64,000 nucleotides of DNA, from the NCBI RefSeq assembly GCF_900143285.1, contig NZ_FRDN01000005.1, forward strand, positions 405,362 to 469,361, in the 5' to 3' direction. Positions 54,278 through 63,214 of this stretch are shown here, piece after piece. Source of the DNA: Desulfitobacterium chlororespirans DSM 11544. Lineage in GTDB: Bacteria; Bacillota; Desulfitobacteriia; Desulfitobacteriales; Desulfitobacteriaceae. Under the pieces are notes generated by a model. That model had not been told where the DNA came from, made no database searches, and worked only from the letters and a program-made list of their open reading frames with translations. How positions within the stretch are numbered: the stretch's first letter is position 1; each line of letters begins with the position of its first letter. The position numbers and the translations under genes were made by a program.

Positions 54278-54780
54278 ATCGCAATATAGCTGCCATAGCG
54301 TGCTTGGTCCTACTGCTTTCATCTACAACGGTTATGACCACGAATATATCGGCAAAACAGGTCCGGTCAGACTCAATCGTTGTTGCAATGATTTCTGAAG
54401 CACAAGGCTCAAACACAGATTACCATCAGCCGGATACAAAAAACGAAATCAGTAGGGGGGACATCCCCAAAATTGAACGGCGGGTTATGGTCATCACAGC
54501 GTATACAAACCATGATCCCGGCATGGATGGGCTCGGGATAACAGCGAGCGGCGAAAAGACCGTTGAAGGGAGGACAATCGCGGCACCGCCTGAGATACCT
54601 TTTGGGGCACAGATATATGTACCGGAGCTGGGAAAAACACTCACAGTAACAGATAGAGGCGGAGCCATTAAGGGAAACAGGCTGGATCTGTTTATGGAAA
54701 ACCGAGAAGATGCCCTTCAATTCGGAAAACAGACGCTTGAAGTGGTCGTTAGGTATGAAAGGGGAGATGTGAACCAATAA
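54274..54780 (+). CDS. Secreted 3D-domain protein (double-psi barrel, peptidoglycan-related)
   Basis: The C-terminal domain is a 3D domain (MVITAYTNHDPGMDGLGITA ... PFGAQIYVPELGKTLTVTDRGGAIKGNRLDLFM) with the conserved aspartates, as in RpfB/YabE/MltA-type proteins. The N-terminus is a signal peptide (NRNIAAIACLVLLLSSTTVM). No ATG/GTG start fits: TTG 54304 would cut the signal peptide, whereas CTG 54274 gives a full one and overlaps the previous stop in ATGA fashion, so CTG is proposed. It may open the cell wall for the transfer apparatus. Confidence 0.75.
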   Translation: MNRNIAAIACLVLLLSSTTVMTTNISAKQVRSDSIVVAMISEAQGSNTDYHQPDTKNEISRGDIPKIERRVMVITAYTNHDPGMDGLGITASGEKTVEGRTIAAPPEIPFGAQIYVPELGKTLTVTDRGGAIKGNRLDLFMENREDALQFGKQTLEVVVRYERGDVNQ

Positions 54781-54869
54781 AACAAACGATCAAACACTCG
54801 AAGAGAATCTCCAATCCATTAATCATTAAAAAACCCAATAGAACTTTACACAACGAGGAGGAAAATATT

Positions 54870-55289
54870 ATGTTTTTTACACTTAGAAAAATCAATGCGT
54901 TAGGTATGCTTGTCCTTACCATCTTGATGCTGATGCCACTATCGGTTCTAGCTGTCCCTCAGCAATCAATTCCAGTTTCAGGTCAGATAATGGTTGCGGA
55001 TATTCTAACAGATGTTAAATCTGCACAGGGGGCCGGTGCTGTTGATGCGGTGACAGAAAATGTAACAAAAGCCGGGGATAATGTCGTTACTTCGTTAAGA
55101 ATAATAGCTGTAGTTGTCGCCGTCATCATGTTTATCTTTGTTGGTTATGGACTATTGATTAGTCCCAACGTCAAGACCATCGCCGATATGAAAGGGCGTG
55201 TAGGGGCATTGGTGCTTGCTATAGTCATAGCCTTTATGGCGGAAAAAATTGTTGGGACTTTATTTAATTGGCTTGGTATAACAATTTAG
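54870..55289 (+). CDS. VirB2/TrbC-like small membrane protein with signal peptide
   Basis: 139 residues: cleavable signal (ALGMLVLTILMLMPLSVLAV), a hydrophilic part, and two membrane helices (SLRIIAVVVAVIMFIFVGYG and VGALVLAIVIAFMAEKIVGT) joined by a short basic loop. Size and topology match pilin-like VirB2/TrbC subunits. AACGAGGAGG precedes the ATG. First gene of the secretion module. Confidence 0.75.
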   Translation: MFFTLRKINALGMLVLTILMLMPLSVLAVPQQSIPVSGQIMVADILTDVKSAQGAGAVDAVTENVTKAGDNVVTSLRIIAVVVAVIMFIFVGYGLLISPNVKTIADMKGRVGALVLAIVIAFMAEKIVGTLFNWLGITI

Positions 55290-55312
55290 AACCGGGAAAG
55301 CAGGGAGACTAG

Positions 55313-55666
55313 ATGTATAGAGAAACTCACGAATTACCCTATCAATCGGGCCTGAAAGAGAAATTTTTCTCCTTAGGCCCTTTTTCTTTTTCATTGGATG
55401 AGTCCATATGGATAGCTGCCGGGGTGACAATAAGTTATCAAATGACCGAGTATATTCCACCGATAGGTTTTTTAACTTTTCCATGGGGATATGTGCATTA
55501 TTTTATACCTACGCTCTTAGCAGCCTTTTTCGCACGAGCGAAACATCCAGCGACCGGGAAAACCCTTGTGCAATATGCAATCAGATGGATTCAAATCAGA
55601 GTCAGACAGAGGGTGTTTTATTATCGCAAAGTTAACACGGTGAAGGGAGGAGATCGACATATCTAA
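55313..55666 (+). CDS. TcpE/PrgI-like conjugation membrane protein
   Basis: 117 residues with two membrane helices around WIAAGVTISYQMTEYIPPIG and YVHYFIPTLLAAFFARAKHP, followed by a basic tail (IRWIQIRVRQRVFYYRK). This layout is that of the PrgI/TcpE (VirB3-like) family directly before VirB4 genes. GCAGGGAG lies before the ATG. Confidence 0.75.
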   Translation: MYRETHELPYQSGLKEKFFSLGPFSFSLDESIWIAAGVTISYQMTEYIPPIGFLTFPWGYVHYFIPTLLAAFFARAKHPATGKTLVQYAIRWIQIRVRQRVFYYRKVNTVKGGDRHI

Positions 55667-55673
55667 TGTATAT

Positions 55674-56519
55674 ATGTTAATAGCAACCCTTGGAGCAGTC
55701 TTTTTAATTCTCATGGCACTATCAAAGGCAAAAAATAAGTCTACGGGCGGCAAAACGGGGAGGAACAAAGAACCGATCACGACACAAGCCCTTTTTAGTC
55801 AGAGCAAAGACACTATTGTGTCCTCAAATGGAATCATTGAGGTTGGAGGGATCTTTAGAGCTTGCTTATACGTAACTCAGGCCAATATGAGAACCACGTC
55901 GGAGTCTGAGATGGCGCAACGATGGATATCGTTTCGTGGCTATCTTAATGAGATTGGTTTGCCCTATTCATTTGTTCAGTTGTCTCAATTTGTGGATGTC
56001 CGTGAGTATGCCCAAATGTATCAAGAGAAGATTGAAAAGGGCCGCCTCACACCGGAGCTTCAAGCAAGCGGGCAGGGAGTGGTAGATTTTATAAAAGGCA
56101 TGGATGAGGATAAGAATTCCAGGGACTATCATGGCTATATAGTTTTTCAATACGACCCGGAATCTGATTCCATTGACTCCGGAGTTGCCACAGGAAATGC
56201 CACTCTTGATGGATTAATTAATAAAATTTCCGGTAAAAAACCTATGTCTAGCGAAGAACGAAAAAACTTGTCACGAATGATTCTAAGCGAGGCGATCAAC
56301 ATAACAAGAAGTTATGCCGAACAGATGGGGATTTCATGTTGGATGTTAAAGCGTGGCCAAGTTTACGGGTTGACTCATAAAATCCTGATGAAAGACAATG
56401 CCAGTTTTTCCAGTCCTGAAGAAGCCAGTGAAGCCCAGGCGTTCACGACTTTTTATGAAAGCAAGACAGCAAGAGCACTTGCGGAAGATTTACAGGAGGA
56501 TTTTGATAATGCCATTTAA
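55674..56519 (+). CDS. Membrane-anchored conjugation protein, VirB4 N-domain-like
   Basis: 281 residues: an N-terminal membrane helix (LIATLGAVFLILMALSKAKN) and a cytoplasmic domain (IIEVGGIFRACLYVTQANMR, IGLPYSFVQLSQFVDVREYA) that looks like the non-ATPase N-terminal domain of VirB4/TraC, here as a separate gene directly before VirB4. The C-terminal end overlaps the VirB4 start by 11 bases. The ribosome site GGGAGG is rather far (24 bases) from this ATG, so an earlier non-standard start is possible. Confidence 0.65.
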   Translation: MLIATLGAVFLILMALSKAKNKSTGGKTGRNKEPITTQALFSQSKDTIVSSNGIIEVGGIFRACLYVTQANMRTTSESEMAQRWISFRGYLNEIGLPYSFVQLSQFVDVREYAQMYQEKIEKGRLTPELQASGQGVVDFIKGMDEDKNSRDYHGYIVFQYDPESDSIDSGVATGNATLDGLINKISGKKPMSSEERKNLSRMILSEAINITRSYAEQMGISCWMLKRGQVYGLTHKILMKDNASFSSPEEASEAQAFTTFYESKTARALAEDLQEDFDNAI

Positions 56520-58548
56520 GGTAAAAGAACGGTCTGAAACCAAAACACCACAAGAACCAGCGGAAAAAGAAAAACGCACGATAAACAACAAAAAACAACC
56601 GGGGTTATGGGATGGTAAACCCGAACCCATCGACTTTGTTGCCCCTTCAGTGGTAAAAGAACTCCTGCCTGCGGATATTTCGGATGGGGTAGTAGTTGGT
56701 GAATACATGGTCGAGATTGGAGGGACATCAACATTCAAGAGATACTATCGCTCATTTTTCGCTGAGATTATGAGTGGTAACACATGGGCCGGGATGCTGG
56801 ATGACCTGGCAAGGGGTAATTTCGGTGACGGGGATATAGATATCGCAATCCATGTGCGACCATCTTCAAATGATATAGAGTTGCAGGAACTTGGTCGCCG
56901 GTTAAAAGGGCTGCTCTCAGATATGGCGTTAGAAGGTGATCCATCTAAAGTAGACACTATGAGAGATGAAGTCAATGATATTAAAATCCGACAAAAGAAA
57001 CTGAGGAGGGAGATTGAACGCTCATTTAAAACATCTATTCAGGTTATCGCTAGCGGGACCGATCTTAAAAGCTTTAAAATGTATTGTAATGCCTTGATTA
57101 AGCGGTTTGCAGGTAAATCCATCTATCTTCGTCCAGCTGATGGAAAACAGTTAGAGGCTCTACAAACCATTATTCCGATATCACCACCACAGCAGATATA
57201 TAAGGAGCATTTCGTTACTCTGGAATCATCAAACTTGGCGGATCTTTTTCCTTTCGCCCAAGGGGGCATTACGCATAAAACAGGGGTAATCCTGGGCATA
57301 GATGGCCTGGGCCGACCGGTCTATTTCGACCAATGGCATCCAGCACTACCTTGCCAGCATATGATTATTCTGGGTCGAAGCGGAGCCGGAAAAACCTATA
57401 CAACCCAAGTGATTATGCACCGTAGTATGCACATTGGCCGACACATTGCTGTAGTGGACTGGAAGGGTGAGCATAAGGAATGGTTCATGCTCTGCGGTTT
57501 GCCTTATATCGAATTCAGCGAAAAATCACCAAACAGAATCAATCCCTATGACGTAGAGATAAGCACTGATGTGGATGGTACACGTTATATCGACATTGAA
57601 AGTGCGTCCAATAATGTACAAGCTCTTGTGTTTAAAATGATTGCGACGTATGACCGTAAGGCATTGACAGGCCGGGTAAAAGTATATATCGGGGAGGCTA
57701 TCCGTAAGCAATATGCGGATGCAGGGATTACCAAAGATCCGAAAAGTCTATATCAAGCAGCTATCAGCAGCTCCAACATTTCTACAACGCGGAAAAGGGC
57801 TATGCCAGAACTGGGGGGATTATACAAACACATGGAACAAAGCGACTTAGAGGAGGTACGACAGGCTGCCGAACTGCTGAAACCTTTTACTCATCACGGA
57901 ACCAGCCCTTCTTACTCCATTTTTGACGGCCAAAGTACAGTTGAGCTTAAAGGCTTCCCTGGGTATGGTTTCGCAGTCAACCGGCTGGACAAGGACATTA
58001 TGAGACCTATCGGTTTAACTGCAATCGCTATGTGGCTTAATGAGAATTTTGCTAAAGCGGATGTCAGTCAGGAAAAGATCATTGTGATTGAGGAGGCACA
58101 GAACATTCTTGATGATCCAGACGTAGGCGGCCCCTTTGCTGAGGCTGCCTATCGAGAGTTTAGAGCAACAAATACCGGAATGTGCGCTGTTACGCAAGGC
58201 TTAGAAGTCTTGAGACGGTCCAACGCCGGAATAGCGGCAATTAAGAATTCACCGATTAAGATTATTGGTAAGCAAGAAGATATTGATATCCAGGTTATCT
58301 CAGATGAACTTCGGCTATCGGAAGGAGAGGCCGGATTTCTCCTACGAGCCAAAAAGGGGGAGGTAATCATGCGGATTGAAGATGAATCGGACATTGTCTA
58401 TATTCAGGCATCAGATCTTGAACACGTCATGTTTACGACCAACCCCAACGATCCGGCCTTCTGGCAACGCAAAGAGATGTTAAAAGCCAAGCTGGGCCAA
58501 GAGTCGCTACAAATGGTGCCGCTGGACGTAGGCCAAGAGGAGGTGTAG
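56509..58548 (+). CDS. virB4: VirB4-like conjugation ATPase
   Basis: 679 residues. The energising ATPase of the type IV secretion machine. Walker A is IILGRSGAGKTYTTQVI (about residues 286-302), Walker B IVIEEAQNILDD (about 524), and the CAVTQGLEVLRR region after it is typical of VirB4/TraE. The N-terminal domain has the usual RYYRSFFAEIMSGNTWAGML stretch. Start is ATG 56509 with AGGAGGA upstream; the open frame extends further but within the previous gene. Confidence 0.92.
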   Translation: MPFKVKERSETKTPQEPAEKEKRTINNKKQPGLWDGKPEPIDFVAPSVVKELLPADISDGVVVGEYMVEIGGTSTFKRYYRSFFAEIMSGNTWAGMLDDLARGNFGDGDIDIAIHVRPSSNDIELQELGRRLKGLLSDMALEGDPSKVDTMRDEVNDIKIRQKKLRREIERSFKTSIQVIASGTDLKSFKMYCNALIKRFAGKSIYLRPADGKQLEALQTIIPISPPQQIYKEHFVTLESSNLADLFPFAQGGITHKTGVILGIDGLGRPVYFDQWHPALPCQHMIILGRSGAGKTYTTQVIMHRSMHIGRHIAVVDWKGEHKEWFMLCGLPYIEFSEKSPNRINPYDVEISTDVDGTRYIDIESASNNVQALVFKMIATYDRKALTGRVKVYIGEAIRKQYADAGITKDPKSLYQAAISSSNISTTRKRAMPELGGLYKHMEQSDLEEVRQAAELLKPFTHHGTSPSYSIFDGQSTVELKGFPGYGFAVNRLDKDIMRPIGLTAIAMWLNENFAKADVSQEKIIVIEEAQNILDDPDVGGPFAEAAYREFRATNTGMCAVTQGLEVLRRSNAGIAAIKNSPIKIIGKQEDIDIQVISDELRLSEGEAGFLLRAKKGEVIMRIEDESDIVYIQASDLEHVMFTTNPNDPAFWQRKEMLKAKLGQESLQMVPLDVGQEEV

Positions 58549-58551
58549 AGA

Positions 58552-60732
58552 ATGCCTCAATTTTTAGCAAAAGCCTTAGCCAAAAAACGCAAACGCAAAC
58601 GCAAACGCAAAGGAATTACCGTTGTTTTATTATCGGCAATGCTTATTTTAGCTCTCAGCTCAGCTGCATTTGCTCTGGGAGGTGGCAACGAGCTTGAGGT
58701 ATCATCGTTGCCTCTTCCTGGTTATCTTGATGAAGAGCAACCCAATCCATTTCCTGATATCCCCGGACCGGTTCATTCAGTGCCCGGTAATCAACAGCCT
58801 ATATCCTCTGATGGCTCTGGCGAACCTGATGAACAGCAAACTGTCCCATCGGTACCTAGTGAACCGCAACCTTTACCCTCACACAACGCCTTGTTGAACA
58901 ACAATGATATTCGGGATCTCAACGAGGAGAATCCACCAAGCTATGGAGAAAGGTTTATTGCAAAAATCATAACAAACGCAACGAATTGGTTAATGCATAT
59001 CTTCAAGTTAGACGATCCCATGATACTGATTTTTGGGTATGACGCACGTGCAGACAAAAGCGATTCATTTTTGGCTAATGGTCTATACGGTTCAATAATT
59101 AGTGACCCGACACAGGCCAGTCAAGTTGTTTTAGGGGTGTTTCCCGGTTATTATTTCAAGGCTATCGCCTTTCTCTATGACGGATTCACAAAGCTCCTGC
59201 CAATACCTCTTGTTATCGCCCTAGTCGTGCTAGCTATAATATTTATGCTGACTTCAGGAACAGTCGAAGGTAGAGGAAAGATAAAGGAGTACGCACAAGC
59301 CTTCATCGTTGCGCTACTTTCCTTACGGTTTGGGGCGTATATTTGGTCAGCGATTATCTCAGTCATCCATTTTTTCATAAAGCTCATTTGGGCTAATATG
59401 TTGAAGTACGGAGTAACCCCCAACTTTTTTATGAACATGATATGGGGGGATGGGCAGGCAGGATTTAACGCTGCCATGCAGTTTGGGTCATTACCACTGG
59501 GTATACTGTTGCTTCTGGCAGCATTGATGGTTTTGGCATTAAATTATCAGTATGTTATGAGGCTCATCATAATGGGGGGATTAATCCTCCTGTTTCCCGT
59601 TGTTACTACACTTTCGGTTTTCCCGCCCTATCGCCATGCTTTGCAGGTTTGGATGAAAGAATTTGTTGCTAATGCACTATTGCCCCTTGCCCACGCCTTG
59701 GCTTTGGGCGTGTTTTTTATGGCTTTACAAGCACCTGGCATGGGGGAATCGGTAGCCTTTTGGCTTATGCTGGCCTATTTGGCCGGTCTGCCAACGATCA
59801 CGAATCTAATTCGAGAACTATTAGGGCTGCAAGGTGGATTTCGCGGTGGAGCTATCAGTGCTATGGCTGGTGCAACAGGAGCATCCTCACTGGGCAGCTT
59901 GGGCTTTATGATGTTAGCCCGCCGTTCAGGCGCAAGCAGATACACTGATGGAGGCAGTGGTGGGCATGATACTGGAACAAGTGATGAAAGTATGTCTCAC
60001 GGCGGCGGTAAGCTGATGGGAGCAACGTCAGGTGTTGGGAAGTTTGCCCAAGGAGCGTTCAATACAGGTAGTGCAATCGCAGGAAATAGGGTAATCAGGG
60101 CCTTGGCCGGAGGAGCTGTTAAAGGAACTACGATAGCGGCAGGTGGGACTTACGCAACTATGACCGGCACTAATCCTGCAGCAGGGATGATGATCGGCTA
60201 TGGCGCAGGAGCCAAGCTGTCCAAGGCAGGAGGCTCATTAGTAAACGCTACCGGTTCTGGTGTTCAAACGGTCGCACAAAGTATATCGGAGAACCATGGA
60301 GTTAGAGCAGGACTTGCTGATGCTACTCAGCGTATAAAGAATCAATCATTAGAAGAAGGCAATGGTCTTGCACAAACGGTCGTTGGCATGCAAGACAAAG
60401 TAAATACTGCATTTAGGATGGCGGGGCACGAAGGACCGTTTGCAGCTCCCAGCTTCGTAAAGGAAAACCAGTTGAAAATTAGAGAAACCCAAAGTAAAAT
60501 GAATGAACTTAGACCAGACATGAACTTTGCCAAAGCTCAATATGAACAGAGCCGGTCAAAATATGGGGATGATTTTCAAACGACGATTGAACATAAGGAG
60601 CAGTACTTAGGCCTTAAAAAAGCTTATTCGAGGCACGAGTCCGACTTAAATCTTGCCCAAACTCGATTGAAAACCCCATCCGAACTAAAGGCCCATACAG
60701 AGAGATATTCCATGTCCAGAGGGAGGGCCTAA
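58552..60732 (+). CDS. VirB6/TrbL-like polytopic conjugation protein
   Basis: 726 residues. A basic N-terminus with KRKRKRKRK, a signal or anchor helix (ITVVLLSAMLILALSSAAFA), a proline-rich region (about 45-115), six or so membrane helices (about 215-430), a glycine/alanine-rich part and a long charged C-terminal tail (about 600-726). The membrane core with a LPLAHALALGVFFMALQ helix is TrbL/VirB6-like, forming the inner-membrane channel. The KRKR run comes from four copies of AAACGC (58585-58608). Confidence 0.8.
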   Translation: MPQFLAKALAKKRKRKRKRKGITVVLLSAMLILALSSAAFALGGGNELEVSSLPLPGYLDEEQPNPFPDIPGPVHSVPGNQQPISSDGSGEPDEQQTVPSVPSEPQPLPSHNALLNNNDIRDLNEENPPSYGERFIAKIITNATNWLMHIFKLDDPMILIFGYDARADKSDSFLANGLYGSIISDPTQASQVVLGVFPGYYFKAIAFLYDGFTKLLPIPLVIALVVLAIIFMLTSGTVEGRGKIKEYAQAFIVALLSLRFGAYIWSAIISVIHFFIKLIWANMLKYGVTPNFFMNMIWGDGQAGFNAAMQFGSLPLGILLLLAALMVLALNYQYVMRLIIMGGLILLFPVVTTLSVFPPYRHALQVWMKEFVANALLPLAHALALGVFFMALQAPGMGESVAFWLMLAYLAGLPTITNLIRELLGLQGGFRGGAISAMAGATGASSLGSLGFMMLARRSGASRYTDGGSGGHDTGTSDESMSHGGGKLMGATSGVGKFAQGAFNTGSAIAGNRVIRALAGGAVKGTTIAAGGTYATMTGTNPAAGMMIGYGAGAKLSKAGGSLVNATGSGVQTVAQSISENHGVRAGLADATQRIKNQSLEEGNGLAQTVVGMQDKVNTAFRMAGHEGPFAAPSFVKENQLKIRETQSKMNELRPDMNFAKAQYEQSRSKYGDDFQTTIEHKEQYLGLKKAYSRHESDLNLAQTRLKTPSELKAHTERYSMSRGRA

Positions 60733-60733
60733 G

Positions 60734-62092
60734 ATGCTGGGGAAATATGCTAAAAAGCGGGCAATTAGAGCCGGGAAAGCAGTTGTAAAAAGGATATTAA
60801 AATCTACGGCACCCTTATGGGTGCCGGTATTGATCATCCTGCTTCTGGCCTACTCTGCATTTATCATCCTCTTTGAGCTGCCAAGAGAAGCACTCGCAGA
60901 CTCTCAACTTGGGCAGTTAGCGAAAACCCAATCCTTTTTAGGGCTGACAATAACAGATTATGCAGAAGAAGGTTCCTTGGTAGATGCCGAATTGCTTACT
61001 AGGTATAAAAAAATAGCGAACTCGTGGGACAATGGCTTGACAGATGAACAAAAGAAGCAGGTTCAGCGTTACAAATTCCCTTATACTATCTTAATGGCCG
61101 TTGATCGTGTAGTGAATGACGAAGCGATATGGGACAGCAAGCAGAATGTCCAGCCCCAGCCGCAAAAGGTATTTGATTCCTTAAAACCAATCTTTTACTG
61201 GCGGGAATCAATCATCACTACTGTAACTGTGTCAGTTGATGGGAAAGGAGGCGTATCAACCAGTACATCTGAAGAAAAAGTCCAACTGCTTACCATGGCA
61301 GAAACATTTGAGGGGACATACATCCCTGTGTACGAATGGGACACAACCACGTCAGGAGACGCAACAGTAACCCGCGAGGTGCTAAAGGATACCACCCCGC
61401 CGGATACTTACTATATTCCATTAAAGGATTACTTGCGTGAAAAGAGGGGGATAAAAGACGAGGATACGTTTGAATTAGTTCAACAGCTTGCTATAGCTTA
61501 CTCCCCCGAAGAATACCTTCAGATCTATGACACAGTGATGGACATGGGGGATCTGCAAGAATATCCGCCTGGAAATGCCAATATACCGTACTATAGCCAA
61601 GCAGATAAACGTTGGGGATCGCTCCCTTACGGGAAAGTCGGAACAATTTATTCCAGCGGCTGCGGCCCAACAAGTCTCGCTATGGTCGTGTCCGGACTGA
61701 CAGGGCAAGCCATTACGCCGGATATCGTAGCCAATTGGTCTGTAAGGAATGGCTATCGCATTGAAGGAAACGGTTCTGCTTGGGCCTTAATGACAGCAGG
61801 CGGTGTAAACTGGGGGCTTAGGGTCCAACCGATTAGCCGGATGGATGGCGCAAGTATAGCACAAGCCCTTTCAGAGGGCCGTCCTATAGTCGCCAGCATG
61901 GGTAAAGGGAGTTTCACTAACGGAGGACACTTCATCGTTCTAAGGGGGATAACAGAGGCGGGAAAGGTATTGGTTCATGATCCGATCTCTGTCGTGAGAT
62001 CTGAGCAAGAATGGGACTTAAGTTTGATCCTTAGAGAGTCATCAACAAACGGAGGGGTACAAGGCAGCCCTTTCTGGGCATTCAGTCGATAA
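60734..62092 (+). CDS. Membrane-anchored C39-like cysteine peptidase of the conjugation system
   Basis: 452 residues: a cytoplasmic basic start, one membrane helix (TAPLWVPVLIILLLAYSAFI), an extracellular domain (about 60-280), and a C-terminal Peptidase_C39_2 domain with IPYYSQADKRWGSLPYGKVG, catalytic Cys in SSGCGPTSLAMV, and His in NGGHFIVLRGI. In Tn916-type modules this slot holds a cell-wall hydrolase (Orf14-like NlpC/P60); here a C39-like domain takes it. It likely remodels peptidoglycan at the transfer site. Confidence 0.82.
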   Translation: MLGKYAKKRAIRAGKAVVKRILKSTAPLWVPVLIILLLAYSAFIILFELPREALADSQLGQLAKTQSFLGLTITDYAEEGSLVDAELLTRYKKIANSWDNGLTDEQKKQVQRYKFPYTILMAVDRVVNDEAIWDSKQNVQPQPQKVFDSLKPIFYWRESIITTVTVSVDGKGGVSTSTSEEKVQLLTMAETFEGTYIPVYEWDTTTSGDATVTREVLKDTTPPDTYYIPLKDYLREKRGIKDEDTFELVQQLAIAYSPEEYLQIYDTVMDMGDLQEYPPGNANIPYYSQADKRWGSLPYGKVGTIYSSGCGPTSLAMVVSGLTGQAITPDIVANWSVRNGYRIEGNGSAWALMTAGGVNWGLRVQPISRMDGASIAQALSEGRPIVASMGKGSFTNGGHFIVLRGITEAGKVLVHDPISVVRSEQEWDLSLILRESSTNGGVQGSPFWAFSR

Positions 62093-62116
62093 AAAACAAA
62101 AAGGTGGTGCAAAAAA

Positions 62117-62569
62117 ATGCTTAAAAAATTCACATATGCAATCTTACTTGTCCTTTCACTAACTCTTACAGGTTTACCAGTATTGGCTGATATACAAATA
62201 GAAGAACAGAGCCAGTCAGAGGGGCCAGCAGAAGCAGAATCTTCATCAGGCCCATTTTCGGCCTTGGTAGAGAATAATGGAGCAGGAGTACAAAAAATTG
62301 AACCAATTGACTTTAAGGCGTTAGGGGAAAAGGCTGTGAAATTTGGTAACGATAGTTATAGCCTTTTTCTTAATGGAAGTGTTCCGCTTTTTGTATGGGC
62401 TATAGGTTTGTCACTTGTATTGATCATGTTAGGGATCTTCTTTGGTAAGAAGATATTGGGATTAGGTATTGTCGGTGTGTTCATTTCCTTTGGTGTGATT
62501 TGGTTTTTAAATCACCTGCCGCAAATTGCAATAACTATAAAAGCCTGGGGAGGAAGTGGCGTGAATTAA
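62117..62569 (+). CDS. Exported/membrane protein of the conjugation module, 150 residues
   Basis: Signal peptide (LVLSLTLTGLPVLADIQIEE), an acidic serine-rich linker, and two C-terminal membrane helices (LFVWAIGLSLVLIMLGIFFG and GIVGVFISFGVIWFL). AAGGTGGTG precedes the ATG. Layout resembles the pilin-like protein at 54870, so it may be a second VirB2-like or an accessory subunit. Last gene of the operon in this window. Confidence 0.7.
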   Translation: MLKKFTYAILLVLSLTLTGLPVLADIQIEEQSQSEGPAEAESSSGPFSALVENNGAGVQKIEPIDFKALGEKAVKFGNDSYSLFLNGSVPLFVWAIGLSLVLIMLGIFFGKKILGLGIVGVFISFGVIWFLNHLPQIAITIKAWGGSGVN

Positions 62570-62623
62570 TAGAAAAACTCTGGCAGTAGCTATTTTTTAA
62601 AAGAAATGTGGTATACTAAAATC

Positions 62624-62750
62624 AAAAGAGGAACCATGCGTCAATATAGTTCCTCGTAACAGCCGCTTGAAGAGCGGTCGGCTTAAAAGTTTAAAAGTTT
62701 AGATGGATAGACCGCATCACTTTTGCAGGGGAAGCGGTCTATTTTCGTTT
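62624..62750 (+). ncRNA. Candidate small structured RNA with intrinsic terminator
   Basis: A -10 box TATACT (62612-62617) precedes three successive hairpins: GAGGAAC/GTTCCTC (62628-62655), CCGCT/AGCGG (62663-62677), and ATAGACCGC/GCGGTCTAT (62707-62742) followed by TTTTCGTTT. No open reading frame longer than a few codons is present. It could be a trans-acting RNA of the ICE or a leader with attenuator. Confidence 0.5.
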
Positions 62751-62767
62751 ATCGGAGGTAAGTAGAG

Positions 62768-63207
62768 AGCCGATTCATCCTCCACAGGCGGGGGATGGCT
62801 TTATGGGCATTCAAAACCCCTAGTATTTGGTAGAATATTCCGATATAATAGAATCAGTCGTAAAATTCTTGTTTCAAAACTTGAGTCAATACCCCATGCC
62901 TAAAGGCAGGGGCTTGTCCTGGCGGAGGCAAGGGAAACACGTTGACTAGACTCAGCCCTTAGAGGGCTACGCGAATCTGGCTAAAAGAACCTCCTGGGTA
63001 CATGTCCCAGCCTGGGGAAATTCGACAGAACCGCTTAATGTCACGATAGGCTTAGCCTATCTAAGCCCGACTTGCCTTGTCGAGGGACGCTCAACCGGTT
63101 TTAGTGGTTCCGGGCCGTATACCGGCATTAAAAACCACTACTCTAAAATCAGAAGGGGGGAAGCGCTGTTTCCTCCCCATGGCTGAAGTCAGGGGTCCCC
63201 ACGGCGC
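62768..63207 (+). mobile_element. IS200/IS605-like non-coding element
   Basis: Left hairpin: AGCC/GGCT with CATCCTCC/GGGGGATG (62768-62800). Right hairpin: GCGCTG (63163-63168) with CGGCGC (63202-63207) around CCCC/GGGG, in the form TTTCCTCCCC...GGGGTCCCC familiar from IS200/IS605 right ends. No transposase, TnpB or IscB gene lies between, only structured RNA. It reads as a non-autonomous derivative mobilised by a TnpA elsewhere. Confidence 0.55.
62857..63160 (+). ncRNA. Heavily structured RNA, candidate omega-RNA/HEARO-like
   Basis: TATAAT at 62844-62849 lies just upstream. Stems seen: GAGTCAA (62883) with TTGACT..CTC (62942-62952); CCCC-A-TGCCT with AGGCAGGGG (62892-62912); CTTG-CCT with AGGCAAG (62913-62932); AGCCCT/AGGGCT (62954-62968); TGGG/CCCA near 63000; AGGCT/AGCCT (63048-63058); TAGTGGTT with AACCACTA (63112-63151). 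About 280 bases of dense pairing without a reading frame, bounded by IS605-like hairpins, is the layout of omega-RNA elements. No nuclease gene is present. Confidence 0.45.
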
Positions 63208-63214
63208 AAATGTG

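Noticed and set aside
62880-63160. Group II intron fragment
   Set aside because: No domain V with the GAGC/AGC triad and no intron-encoded protein could be found; IS605-like end hairpins explain the boundaries better.
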